The notes below the pieces were generated by a model. That model was not told the DNA's origin. It saw only the letters and a program-made list of their open reading frames with translations, and did no database searches. DNA of 9,168 nt from Candidatus Sivonenia alaskensis PMM_0068. GTDB taxonomy: Bacteria > Cyanobacteriota > Cyanobacteriia > Gloeobacterales > PMM-0068. Every line of letters begins with the position of its first letter. The first letter of the stretch is position 1. This document shows, piece by piece, positions 1-6,683 of the stretch. The stretch spans positions 1-9,168 of the forward strand of contig CASBPW010000188.1 of NCBI GenBank assembly GCA_949127685.1. The letters run 5' to 3'. The translations under genes were made by a program, and so were the position numbers.

Positions 1-506
1 ACGTGGCACCAGCTCTTTTGGGGGGCTGTCAACTGGCCTTGTGTACCCGTAAAGGCGTGTTGTCCGTTCCCTTGGGGTGGCATCCCAGCATTCACTGTGT
101 CCTGGTGGTACCTGCTTTTGAATTGTCCACCCATAAAGCACGGGCTGTGCTGCCCAAGAAAATTCTCAGAACCGATGGTATTTTTAATAGCCTGCATACG
201 GCACTTCTAGTCAAGGCATTGGAAAGCGGCAATCCTCTTTGGTTACAGGAGGCGCTGCAAGACCGACTACACCAGCCCTATCGCATGAGCTTGATCCCTG
301 GCTTTGAGTCCTTGCACCAAACGGCCCTAGAACTGGGAGCCTATGGCATGGTTTTGAGTGGAGCCGGTCCCACCGTTCTTGCCCTTTGCCCTGAAGAAGT
401 AGCCATGGAGGTAGGAAGTTCGTTGGTCTATACCTGGAGCCAGCAAAACATCACCGCCGAAAGCCATCTTTTAAACTATCGGACCAAGGGCTACCGGGTG
501 TTCTAA
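1..506 (+). CDS. thrB: Homoserine kinase, C-terminal part (5' end cut by window)
   Basis: GHMP-family kinase that phosphorylates homoserine to O-phosphohomoserine in cytoplasmic threonine synthesis. The reading frame is open from the first base. The GTG at position 3 is an internal Val codon, because the preceding partial codon plus VAPALLGG fits the family's N-V-A-P-A-L-L-G-G segment. About 167 residues remain, a little over half of a usual protein of roughly 300 residues. The C-terminal GHMP motif is clear as LSGAGPTVLAL near fragment residues 118-128. The middle holds the SLHTALLVKAL and RMSLIPGFESL segments typical of ThrB. It ends in TAA at 504-506, and aroA starts 9 nt downstream, so the two amino-acid genes are probably cotranscribed. 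The N-terminal ATP-binding motif lies outside the window. Confidence 0.93.
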   Translation, partial: VAPALLGGCQLALCTRKGVLSVPLGWHPSIHCVLVVPAFELSTHKARAVLPKKILRTDGIFNSLHTALLVKALESGNPLWLQEALQDRLHQPYRMSLIPGFESLHQTALELGAYGMVLSGAGPTVLALCPEEVAMEVGSSLVYTWSQQNITAESHLLNYRTKGYRVF

Positions 507-515
507 AATGCCTGG

Positions 516-1814
516 ATGAATGATTCTTTAACGCTTCGTCCCGCCTCAAGACTACAGGGCACCCTCCGTGTTCCCGGCGATAAGTCTATATCTCATCGGG
601 CCCTCATGTTGGGGGCTTTAGCGGAGGGGGAGACGATTATTCAAGGACTGCTGCCTGGCGAAGACCCGATTAGCACCGCTCGCTGCCTCAGAGCATTGGG
701 AGCAGAAATTACGGAGATCAACAGCACAGAAGTCCGGGTGCGCGGAACCGGACTGGGACAGCTTAAAGAAGCCAGTGACATCCTGGATGCAGGCAATTCC
801 GGGACTACTTTACGCCTGATGATGGGAATTCTGGCCAGTCAGCCTGGTCTTTTTTCCACCCTGACGGGAGACCATTCCCTCCGCTCCCGTCCAATGGGTC
901 GGGTGAGCAATCCCTTAAGCCAAATGGGTGCTCAGATTTGGGGAAGACAGGGAGGGAAATACGCACCCCTGGCTATCCTGGGGCAAAGCCTTAAACCGTT
1001 TCACTATCATTCCCCTATCGCCTCCGCTCAAGTCAAATCAGCGGTGCTTTTAGCCGGACTCCTCACCCCAGGTCAAACTCTGGTCACAGAACCGGCTCGT
1101 TCCCGTGACCATTCAGAACGGATGCTGCGCGCCTTTGGGGCCAAAGTTTATACCGATGAAAGCTTAACTGTTGCGGTAGAAGGTCCTGCCCAACTGGTCG
1201 GACAAACGGTCATAGTGCCTGGCGACATCAGTTCAGCCGCTTTCTGGCTGGTAGCAGCTTCTATCCTTCCAGGTTCAGAACTTTTATTGGAGAATGTAGG
1301 CATCAATCCTACCCGCACCGGCATTTTAGAGGTGCTGCAAGCGATGGGAGCGGACATCCAACAGCTCAATCCAAGAGAACAGGCCGGAGAACCTGTAGCC
1401 GATCTGCGGGTACGCTCTGCACAACTGAGGGGGACGACCATGGGTGGTTCCCTGATTCCTCGACTGGTAGATGAAATCCCGGTACTGGCGGTCGCCGCCT
1501 TGGCCGCTGAGGGGAAAACGATCATCCGTGACGCTGAAGAACTGCGGGTCAAAGAGAGCGACCGTCTTGCCGTGATGGCCCAAGAACTGCGTAAGCTAGG
1601 AGCCCAGATTCAAGAGCATCCTGATGGCCTGGAGATCCAGGGCCCACAGCAACTAACGGGCGCTTCGGTGAGTCCCCATACAGACCACCGCGTCGCCATG
1701 AGCTTGGCTGTTGCTTCTTTATTGGCCCGAGGAGAAACAACCCTAGAGAATCCAGAATGCGCCAGGGTTTCTTACCCAGACTTCTGGACGACCCTCAATC
1801 AGTTAATTCTATAA
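516..1814 (+). CDS. aroA: 3-phosphoshikimate 1-carboxyvinyltransferase (EPSP synthase)
   Basis: Sixth step of the shikimate pathway: it joins phosphoenolpyruvate to shikimate-3-phosphate in the cytoplasm, feeding aromatic amino acids, quinones and tocopherols. The product is 432 residues, the usual full length. Visible motifs: GDKSISHR (21-28), AGNSGTTLR (92-100), RPMGR (125-129), SAQVK (170-174), RDHSE (197-201), NPTR (264-267), VDEIP (318-322, with the likely catalytic Asp319) and ELRVKESDR (342-350, Glu341 or Glu342 nearby). The combination GDKS, SAQxK, RDHxE and NxTR is the signature described for class II enzymes. The glyphosate-site loop keeps Gly96 rather than the Ala of CP4-type enzymes. 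The ATG at 516 is the first ATG after the in-frame stop at 504. There is no strong Shine-Dalgarno sequence, so translation may depend on coupling to thrB. Confidence 0.97.
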   Translation: MNDSLTLRPASRLQGTLRVPGDKSISHRALMLGALAEGETIIQGLLPGEDPISTARCLRALGAEITEINSTEVRVRGTGLGQLKEASDILDAGNSGTTLRLMMGILASQPGLFSTLTGDHSLRSRPMGRVSNPLSQMGAQIWGRQGGKYAPLAILGQSLKPFHYHSPIASAQVKSAVLLAGLLTPGQTLVTEPARSRDHSERMLRAFGAKVYTDESLTVAVEGPAQLVGQTVIVPGDISSAAFWLVAASILPGSELLLENVGINPTRTGILEVLQAMGADIQQLNPREQAGEPVADLRVRSAQLRGTTMGGSLIPRLVDEIPVLAVAALAAEGKTIIRDAEELRVKESDRLAVMAQELRKLGAQIQEHPDGLEIQGPQQLTGASVSPHTDHRVAMSLAVASLLARGETTLENPECARVSYPDFWTTLNQLIL

Positions 1815-1880
1815 ACAGGAGCTATGAACGCCAACAGGATTACAGGTATGATAATAATTCCGCGTTAGGGGTTGCGGCCT

Positions 1881-2207
1881 ATGCCTGCTACTATTCAATT
1901 TCTTTCTGGTGTTAATGAAGAAGTCTCAGATGTACGTATCACAGGGACCAAGTACGACAACCGTAAGGCAGCTACTTTCTATTTTACCAATCCCAAAATC
2001 AATACTGGGGATGGGATCAAAGGCATGCAGATGCAAGACGAAGAAGGCATTCTTGAGACTACCGATGTGCGCAGCAAGTTTACAAACGGCGAATTTAGTG
2101 GTCTTGAAGCCGTTTATGAGATGAGCACCGAAGAAGAATTCGAGCGGTTTATGCGTTTCATGAATCGCTATGCCGAGACTAATGGCATGGAATTCCAAAA
2201 ACGTTAA
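1881..2207 (+). CDS. psb28: Photosystem II assembly protein Psb28
   Basis: Small soluble protein that binds assembling photosystem II (the CP47 side in known cases) at the thylakoid and leaves before the complex is mature. The 108-residue product matches the family throughout: an N-terminal IQFLSGV and DVRIT, a central ATFYF followed by GMQMQDEEG, then KFTNGEF and LEAVYEM, and the diagnostic C-terminal FERFMRFMNRYAETNG. It resembles Psb28-1 more than the longer Psb28-2 paralogue. I chose ATG 1881 over a TTG nine bases upstream. It gives the family's usual N-terminus, and an AGGGG ribosome site (1867-1871) lies 9 nt before it. The gene lies 66 nt after aroA in the same direction and may be read through from it, though function gives no reason for a shared unit. 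Confidence 0.95.
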   Translation: MPATIQFLSGVNEEVSDVRITGTKYDNRKAATFYFTNPKINTGDGIKGMQMQDEEGILETTDVRSKFTNGEFSGLEAVYEMSTEEEFERFMRFMNRYAETNGMEFQKR

Positions 2208-2348
2208 ACGGTCATTACCTATCATCAAGTCCCTGCAGAACAGCATGTAGACACTGACTACAGCCGTTAGGCAGGTTAACACCATGAAATGTTCTCAGGG
2301 TGAATGGGCTACATCGGAGCAAGAAATAGCAAGAAAGACTACTTCCTA

Positions 2349-2368
2349 CTCTGCTAACCTAAGCAGGG
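2349..2368 (+). other. 7-bp hairpin in the psb28 / HEAT-gene spacer
   Basis: CTCTGCT (2349-2355) pairs with AGCAGGG (2362-2368), including one G-T wobble, around a six-base loop AACCTA. No T-run follows, so it is not a standard intrinsic terminator. It could be the end-structure of the psb28 transcript or a leader element of the HEAT-repeat gene that starts at 2421. The rest of the 213-nt spacer (2208-2420) holds no gene or promoter I can support. Confidence 0.3.
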
Positions 2369-2420
2369 AGCCTTGAAACGCGCGACTACCATTATGGGCA
2401 TAGTCCTCTCCTGAGAACCA

Positions 2421-3575
2421 GTGGAACGGATCGAAGACCTTATAGACCGACTAAAGAATGGAACGCTTGAACAGCGCATCTTAGCTGCTGAGCGTCTGGG
2501 CAAAGTGCCCTGTCCCTTGAACTTACCTACCCTGATGGCCTTGGTAGATGTCTTACAAGATCCAGACGAGCGCCTATGTTATCAAGCTGCGAAGAGTTTG
2601 GTCTGGTTAGTGGGACATCAGCGCGGGCTTAAGCTTTTAGAACATGAGAACCCAGAAGTACGACATGGAACAATTTGGGCACTCGATGAGCTGAAGCTGA
2701 GAAAGGAGCAACAAGAATGGCTGATTCCTGTCCTTCTAACCTGTCTGAGAGACGAGCATGGGGCCGTAAGAGCTGCAACCGCCTACCTGCTTGGACGCTT
2801 AGGCGCTAACCAAGCCTTAGAGGGACTGATTGAGCTTTTGGATGATGATTATCCCTTAACCCAGATGAATGCCCTGGATGCGTTGGGACAACTTAGGAAC
2901 CCAAAGGCTTTTGATGCCTTGGTTGCTCATCTACACCCTCCCTATGCCTTTCTAGCCGCTGATGCTTTGGGCAAATTGGGAAAGCCAGAAGCCATATACC
3001 ATTTGCTGCCACTCTTAGAAGACTCAGATCCAACCGTGCAGGGCTCTGCAACCCTCGCTATTCTGAAACTAGACCAAGGCTCTTGCACCGCCGAACTTCT
3101 GGCCCATCCTAAAGAAATTGTCCGTTTGATTTGTGCTCGTGGCCTTTCTGAACACATAGACCATCACAGCTTTAGCACCTTGCGCACATTGGGCCGCCCA
3201 ATTACGCTCTCTCCTCCTATAGGACACTTCAAGCAGCTGATTCCTACCATAATTGAACGGTTAGGCTGTGAAACCCACCCCATGCTGAGAAGTTTACTGG
3301 TCAAACTCCTTGGGCAACTCCAAGCTTCCCAGGCTATCCCTTTGCTGTCTAACTTGCTGGCGACCGATCATCAAGAAGAAATACGAGCTGATGCAGCCCT
3401 TGCCTTAGGATGCATGGAAGACTCACCGCCCCTTAGAGGGGTACTTCAAAGGGCCCAGGCAGAGGATCCATCCCCCCATGTTCAAACTGCTGCCCAAAAG
3501 GCCTTAGAGCGCTTAGAATGCCTGGCTACGGCTGCTACGTTGGCATCCAATACCGTTTCCCAAGAGATTCCTTAG
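2421..3575 (+). CDS. HEAT-repeat protein (PBS-lyase HEAT-like type)
   Basis: A 384-residue soluble protein made almost entirely of paired-helix HEAT-like repeats of about 30 residues. Repeat ends are easy to see, for example AAERLG (22-27), AAKSLVWL, TAYLLGRLG, NALDALGQL, AADALGKLG, SATLAIL, LVKLLGQL, DAALALG and AAQKALERL. This repeat type occurs in phycobilin lyases such as CpcE and in many cyanobacterial scaffold proteins. I see nothing that assigns it to a specific lyase, and no enzyme domain. It most likely serves as a protein-binding scaffold. The GTG at 2421 is the first possible start after the in-frame TGA at 2412; only a weak GAGAA (2413-2417) precedes it. The TAG stop (3573-3575) shares its last G with the GTG start of the methyltransferase gene downstream, so the two are likely coupled. 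Confidence 0.85.
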   Translation: MERIEDLIDRLKNGTLEQRILAAERLGKVPCPLNLPTLMALVDVLQDPDERLCYQAAKSLVWLVGHQRGLKLLEHENPEVRHGTIWALDELKLRKEQQEWLIPVLLTCLRDEHGAVRAATAYLLGRLGANQALEGLIELLDDDYPLTQMNALDALGQLRNPKAFDALVAHLHPPYAFLAADALGKLGKPEAIYHLLPLLEDSDPTVQGSATLAILKLDQGSCTAELLAHPKEIVRLICARGLSEHIDHHSFSTLRTLGRPITLSPPIGHFKQLIPTIIERLGCETHPMLRSLLVKLLGQLQASQAIPLLSNLLATDHQEEIRADAALALGCMEDSPPLRGVLQRAQAEDPSPHVQTAAQKALERLECLATAATLASNTVSQEIP

Positions 3576-4438
3576 TGCAGTTTGTCCGACAGTCCACAGA
3601 AGACGGCTCCATTACCTATTTTTCTCCAGAATTTGAAGAGACCTTTCATTCAGAATATGGAGCGGTTCAAGAAGTCCAGGAGCAGTTTATTGAGCCCTGT
3701 GGATTGCTTGACCTAGCGCGAAGGGGGGAGTCTATTCGTTTGATTAATTCCTGTTATGGCCTAGGCTACAACAGTGCAGCGGCGATTGAGGCCGTACTCA
3801 CCACCAATCCAACCTGCCCAATCGAAATTTACACCATGGAATTGGACCCTTTGGTCATTCAGCAAGCAAGCCAAGAGCATGTGCTGAGTCCATGGCCTTT
3901 GGCCCATAGACTACTGGGCTCCCTACCCAAAACCACAGAAGTACAGTCAGAGTCTTTGACTTTTCATCTATTGTTGGGGGATGCCCGCCAACGCATTGCC
4001 GATATTCCTAAAGGTTGGGCCAACGCTGTTTTTCACGACCCTTTTTCTCCTACCGCCTGCCCCGAACTTTGGACAGTGGAATTCTTTCAGGCGCTAGCAC
4101 AGACCATGTCCCCAGAAGGTGTTTTAAGCACTTATTCCAGTTCTGCAGCGGCTCGCAAGGCGATGCTTGAAGCTGGATTCACGCTGGGGACAGGATTGCG
4201 TATAGGCCGCAGAGCACCGAGTACGATTGCTGATTTTGGGGTGCGGACTTTTCCAGAATTAGGCGTGCAGGAACAAGAGCACCTCTTGACGAGTGCAGCT
4301 GTGCCCTACTGTGACCCTGACCTTAACTGGAACCGTGCGCAAATTAAAGAAGACCGCAAACGACGTCAAGCTGAATTTCAAGGGCCTTCCTCGAACCAGT
4401 GGCGCAAACGTTGGCTCAAAAATCGTTTAGTTCCGTGA
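3575..4438 (+). CDS. Stand-alone MnmC-type methyltransferase (tRNA wobble uridine)
   Basis: Predicted SAM-dependent methyltransferase of the DUF752/MnmC(m) family. In bifunctional MnmC this domain methylates 5-aminomethyl-uridine at tRNA position 34. From GTG 3575 the product is 287 residues. Family features in order: TEDGS (8-12), SPEFEETFHS (17-26), a motif I-like INSCYGLGYNS (57-67), acidic MELD (88-91), GDAR (135-138) and HDPFSP (154-159, followed by PELWT), then GVLSTYSSSAAARKAMLEAGF. The C-terminal 35 residues are very basic, which suits RNA binding. The FAD-dependent oxidoreductase half of MnmC is absent. A longer reading from ATG 3518 would overlap the HEAT gene by 58 nt and adds residues unlike the family. 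GTG 3575 forms a TAGTG stop-start overlap, with AAGAGA at 3562-3567 as ribosome site. The family call is firm; the exact substrate is inferred. Confidence 0.85.
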   Translation: MQFVRQSTEDGSITYFSPEFEETFHSEYGAVQEVQEQFIEPCGLLDLARRGESIRLINSCYGLGYNSAAAIEAVLTTNPTCPIEIYTMELDPLVIQQASQEHVLSPWPLAHRLLGSLPKTTEVQSESLTFHLLLGDARQRIADIPKGWANAVFHDPFSPTACPELWTVEFFQALAQTMSPEGVLSTYSSSAAARKAMLEAGFTLGTGLRIGRRAPSTIADFGVRTFPELGVQEQEHLLTSAAVPYCDPDLNWNRAQIKEDRKRRQAEFQGPSSNQWRKRWLKNRLVP

Positions 4439-4518
4439 CCAGGTCAAGTTGGATAGCTGCTTACTGTCCCCCATGAACCTGCAAACCACTGTATGATTCA
4501 TAACCCAGGAGACAATCT

Positions 4519-4617
4519 ATGCAACCTCCAGCCAAAAAGCTCCTTGACCAAATGTGCGCTGCCATTCGCATCAAACAGTACTCTTCCCGCACCGAAGAAA
4601 CTGATATCATCCTCTAA
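4519..4617 (+). pseudogene. Truncated integron/phage-type tyrosine recombinase, N-terminal remnant
   Basis: A 32-codon frame ending in TAA. It encodes PPAKKLLDQM, CAAIRIKQYS and SRTEET. This closely follows the opening of the N-terminal SAM-like, core-binding domain of integron integrases and related XerC/D-like recombinases, whose usual pattern is K-L-L-D-Q-V-R-x-x-I-R-x-K-H-Y-S-x-R-T-E-x-T-Y. Similarity stops at about residue 28. The expected W-I-R-R-F-I segment and the whole catalytic domain are missing, and neither other forward frame continues it. The start looks intact, with an AGGAG ribosome site (4507-4511) 7 nt before ATG. I read it as the decayed end of a lost mobile or integron-like gene, now in a 203-nt spacer. 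A functional micro-peptide is possible but unsupported. Confidence 0.6.
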
Positions 4618-4635
4618 TCTAAACGCGCTAGACTA
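4615..4635. repeat. Imperfect inverted repeat between integrase remnant and DUF2839 gene
   Basis: TAATCTA (4615-4621) and TAGACTA (4629-4635) form 7-bp arms with one mismatch around AACGCGC. The left arm contains the remnant's stop codon, and the right arm ends 6 nt before the next start codon. It could be an operator, a leader hairpin or a scar of a recombination event. Nothing in the sequence decides between these. Confidence 0.3.
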
Positions 4636-4641
4636 ACAAAT

Positions 4642-4854
4642 ATGGGAGAAAGTAAACGCAGAAAAGAAAAATTGGGAGAGCGCTACGGCGCTGCCGGACG
4701 GGACTATATCATGCCCAATATTCCGATTACCAAAGACCAGGCTAAAGCCGCGTATACCTGGACCACCAAAGGGGCTTGGATTGGAATTGGGCTTTTGGCC
4801 GCCATCTGGATCATGGCCCGCATTGGTCTTTCCCTGGGTTGGTGGGGAAAATAG
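4642..4854 (+). CDS. DUF2839-family small membrane protein
   Basis: A 70-residue protein of unknown function, of a type widespread in cyanobacteria. The N-terminus has the family's MGExKRRKxxLGExYG pattern, here MGESKRRKEKLGERYG (1-16). A polar linker ending in PITKDQAKA follows, then one transmembrane helix at about 44-66 (GAWIGIGLLAAIWIMARIG), and it ends in GWWGK. The highly basic N-terminus predicts a cytoplasmic or stromal-side N-terminus, with one pass through the plasma or thylakoid membrane. The start matches the family exactly, yet the upstream sequence lacks a clear Shine-Dalgarno sequence. The gene follows the integrase remnant and faces the LptC-like gene tail to tail. The family call comes from recognition of the conserved N-terminus; the function is unknown. 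Confidence 0.8.
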   Translation: MGESKRRKEKLGERYGAAGRDYIMPNIPITKDQAKAAYTWTTKGAWIGIGLLAAIWIMARIGLSLGWWGK

Positions 4855-4901
4855 ACAGAATTTCAGGACTTAATCTATACACACCCGAGCACAGGCAATC
4901 T

Positions 4902-4935
4902 GGTCAGGCATGGCATGTTGGGTCTGCCGATGACC
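4902..4935. terminator. Possible hairpin at the convergent DUF2839 / LptC-like junction
   Basis: GGTCAGGCA (4902-4910) can pair with TGCC (4925-4928) and TGACC (4931-4935), giving 9 bp with a two-base bulge and a 14-base loop. It sits between two converging genes, touching the last base of the minus-strand stop codon, where a two-way terminator would be expected. No T-run follows on either strand, so it is weak as an intrinsic terminator. Confidence 0.3.
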
Positions 4936-5762
4936 TAGCGCACACTGCTCACATCCTCAATCCGGCTCGAGACCTGACCCTGCACCTTGATTTTTTGGTC
5001 TTTTAGCAAAGCGGTACCTGAGTTTCCCCGCACGTTCAGGTCAGCCGATTGGTATTGCACCCCTTCTAAAGCGATCAGTTCGTCCGTATTCATATTCCAC
5101 GAAGCTTGACCGGTCTGGATACTGACTACATCTGGTTTGGATTGGTTATAGACAACGTTACCTATGGCCTGGAGAATCTTCTCAGGGACTTGCCATATAG
5201 CCTTATCGGACACGAGTTTGGATTGTCTAGGTTTAGAAGTAGCGGTGACACCGCCCTCCAGGGTTACAGATTTGATGGCAATATCCCCTACCATCCGTTT
5301 TCCCGTCACTTCTATCTGCTGTTTCGGGTCGGAAAGGACAACAGACCCTTCCGCGATGACAATTTTCTTCTCCGGTATCCAGCGGATTTGATCGGCGTTT
5401 AAGGTCGTGCCACGCTCCAAAGCCAAGCCCTGAACCCCACCCGTTAAAAGAATAGTCCGTTCATCCGTCCGAATTTCTCCTGCGGGAGCTTTGACCCTGA
5501 GCGCCTTTTTGCCGGCATCAAAGAAAGTCCCCTCCAGACCGGTAATCTGAGCTACTTTGCGGTCTTTGGAATACTCTGCCCGCTTCGCTTTGATTTCCCA
5601 AAGAGGTCCTTGGGTTAGGTGGTCTGATTCGGTCAAGATGATATTTTCATAGGTCAGACTGACCCGTCGAGAATCTGGTTTGGCAGTAGGGAGAGAGGTT
5701 TGGCAAGCAGATAACCATAGGGCTAGAGCAACGCATACAAGACCATGTCGTATCTGCGCCAT
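4935..5762 (-). CDS. lptC: LptC/OstA-like envelope lipoprotein (LPS export)
   Basis: Predicted periplasmic component of lipopolysaccharide transport. LptC passes LPS from the LptBFG transporter to the LptA bridge. The 275-residue product has a short signal peptide and a lipobox, LSAC, with Cys20 as the lipidated residue. Its LptC domain begins near LTYENIILTESD and continues through GPLWEIKAKRAEY and GLEGTFFDAG. It then runs through repeated beta-strand units (LTGGVQGLAL, NADQIRWIP, AEGSVVLSDP, VTLEGGV, IGNVVYNQ, LEGVQYQ) typical of the OstA/LptC jellyroll fold. Proteobacterial LptC is held by an N-terminal helix and is shorter; this one looks lipid-anchored. Its ATG follows the TPR gene's TAA directly. 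A GAGGG ribosome site (5770-5774) lies inside that gene, 7 nt before the start, so coupling is likely. The family call is good; the symbol is by domain, not tested orthology. Confidence 0.78.
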   Translation of the reverse strand: MAQIRHGLVCVALALWLSACQTSLPTAKPDSRRVSLTYENIILTESDHLTQGPLWEIKAKRAEYSKDRKVAQITGLEGTFFDAGKKALRVKAPAGEIRTDERTILLTGGVQGLALERGTTLNADQIRWIPEKKIVIAEGSVVLSDPKQQIEVTGKRMVGDIAIKSVTLEGGVTATSKPRQSKLVSDKAIWQVPEKILQAIGNVVYNQSKPDVVSIQTGQASWNMNTDELIALEGVQYQSADLNVRGNSGTALLKDQKIKVQGQVSSRIEDVSSVR

Positions 5763-6683
5763 TTATTTACCCTCGGCCCGCAATTTAAACGCCGTTTTCA
5801 TCTGTTGTACAAATTCCTCGAGCTTTCCTTGCTTTAGATAAAGTTGCCCTAGAGCAAAGTGACTAATCGGGTTTTGATTATCTAGGGTCAGAGATTCTTG
5901 GATGAGGTTCTCTGCCTTGGCTATATCTCCTTGATCAAAACTCAAAAAAGCCAGATAGTTCTTCGCCCAAACTTGCTTAGGATCTTGCTGAAGGATAGCC
6001 TCTAGCTGTTGTTTGGCCTCCTGGCGACGAGCACGAACCTCATCTAGTGAACGGACAACCTGAGCATTGTTCAAATCATGGGCGAACTTTTTGTCCCCAG
6101 ATTGCAGATAATCTTTGAAATCATCCCACCAATCTTTAGGATAGGAAGCTCTTGCTTTGAGAGACTCCATATATGTTGTGCGGGCCTGCTCTTTGATCTG
6201 TAATCCCCGAGCAAAAGAGGCTATTGCATTACGATAACGAGCTTCAAGGTCCCTAGGATCCGCTTTGATTTGCTGGGCAGTCTGGTCCAAAACCTTCAGC
6301 GTATAGGCAGGGCTCAGTTTATCTATTTTTAGGGCAACCGGCCAAGCTTTCTCCAAGAGTGAAGATCGACTATAGGCCATGAGCAAGTCAAAGTTAGCCT
6401 CTAGGTTTTTGGGGTCTTGTGCAACCACGGCTTCTAATTGCTGGATCAGGGGTGGGACCTGGAGTTTGGGACTATCCGGCAATAGCTTGGTCTGCTCTTC
6501 CAGGGTGCCAACACTGAAAAACTTAACAGGCTCTTCCAAGGAAGAAGAGGTAGTCGCAGGAGCAAGATTATCCGATTGCGCAAAAACAGGGAAGGGCAGC
6601 ATGCCTAGGCCGATGAGGAAAAACAGGATAGGACATGGGCACACCATCGCTTTAAGGTTAAGAAGATTCTCGGTACGCTTCAT
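5763..6683 (-). CDS. Exported TPR-repeat protein
   Basis: A 306-residue secreted protein of unknown exact role. An N-terminal signal peptide (basic start MKRTENLLNLK, hydrophobic core around 18-33) has a plausible cleavage after VFA at residue 35, which places the protein in the periplasm. A low-complexity linker (about 37-55) precedes tetratricopeptide-like helix pairs. These are visible in LEAVVAQDPKNLEANFDLLMAYS, shorter repeats in the middle and, most clearly, the C-terminal LAFLSFDQGDIAKAENLIQ and FALGQLYLKQGKLEEFVQQM. The repeats suggest a scaffold for envelope proteins, perhaps with the LptC-like neighbour. The start overlaps the glycosyltransferase end by 26 nt. It is supported by AAGGAG three bases upstream; the alternative Met13 has no ribosome site and loses the basic residues. 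It belongs to the three-gene envelope unit. Confidence 0.8.
   Translation of the reverse strand: MKRTENLLNLKAMVCPCPILFFLIGLGMLPFPVFAQSDNLAPATTSSSLEEPVKFFSVGTLEEQTKLLPDSPKLQVPPLIQQLEAVVAQDPKNLEANFDLLMAYSRSSLLEKAWPVALKIDKLSPAYTLKVLDQTAQQIKADPRDLEARYRNAIASFARGLQIKEQARTTYMESLKARASYPKDWWDDFKDYLQSGDKKFAHDLNNAQVVRSLDEVRARRQEAKQQLEAILQQDPKQVWAKNYLAFLSFDQGDIAKAENLIQESLTLDNQNPISHFALGQLYLKQGKLEEFVQQMKTAFKLRAEGK

Noticed and set aside
1148..1552. 134-codon minus-strand frame inside aroA
   Set aside because: It lies wholly antisense to a well-conserved gene, is Ser/Arg/Pro rich as shadow frames are, and has no family features.
1926..2285. 119-codon minus-strand frame over psb28
   Set aside because: It is antisense to a certain gene; its hydrophobic look is a by-product of the acidic Psb28 codons.
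2284..2376. 30-codon plus-strand frame from ATG 2284 in the psb28/HEAT spacer
   Set aside because: It has no ribosome site, no membrane segment and no recognisable motif, so it is likely chance.
3518..3574. Upstream ATG start for the MnmC-like methyltransferase
   Set aside because: It would overlap the HEAT gene by 58 nt and add a non-family N-terminus; GTG 3575 gives a TAGTG junction and a suitable ribosome site.
4776..5006. 76-codon plus-strand frame across the end of the DUF2839 gene
   Set aside because: It overlaps two better genes, has shadow-like composition and has no start signals of its own.
5106..5402. 98-codon plus-strand frame inside the LptC-like gene
   Set aside because: It is antisense to a gene with clear domain structure; no motif or ribosome site.
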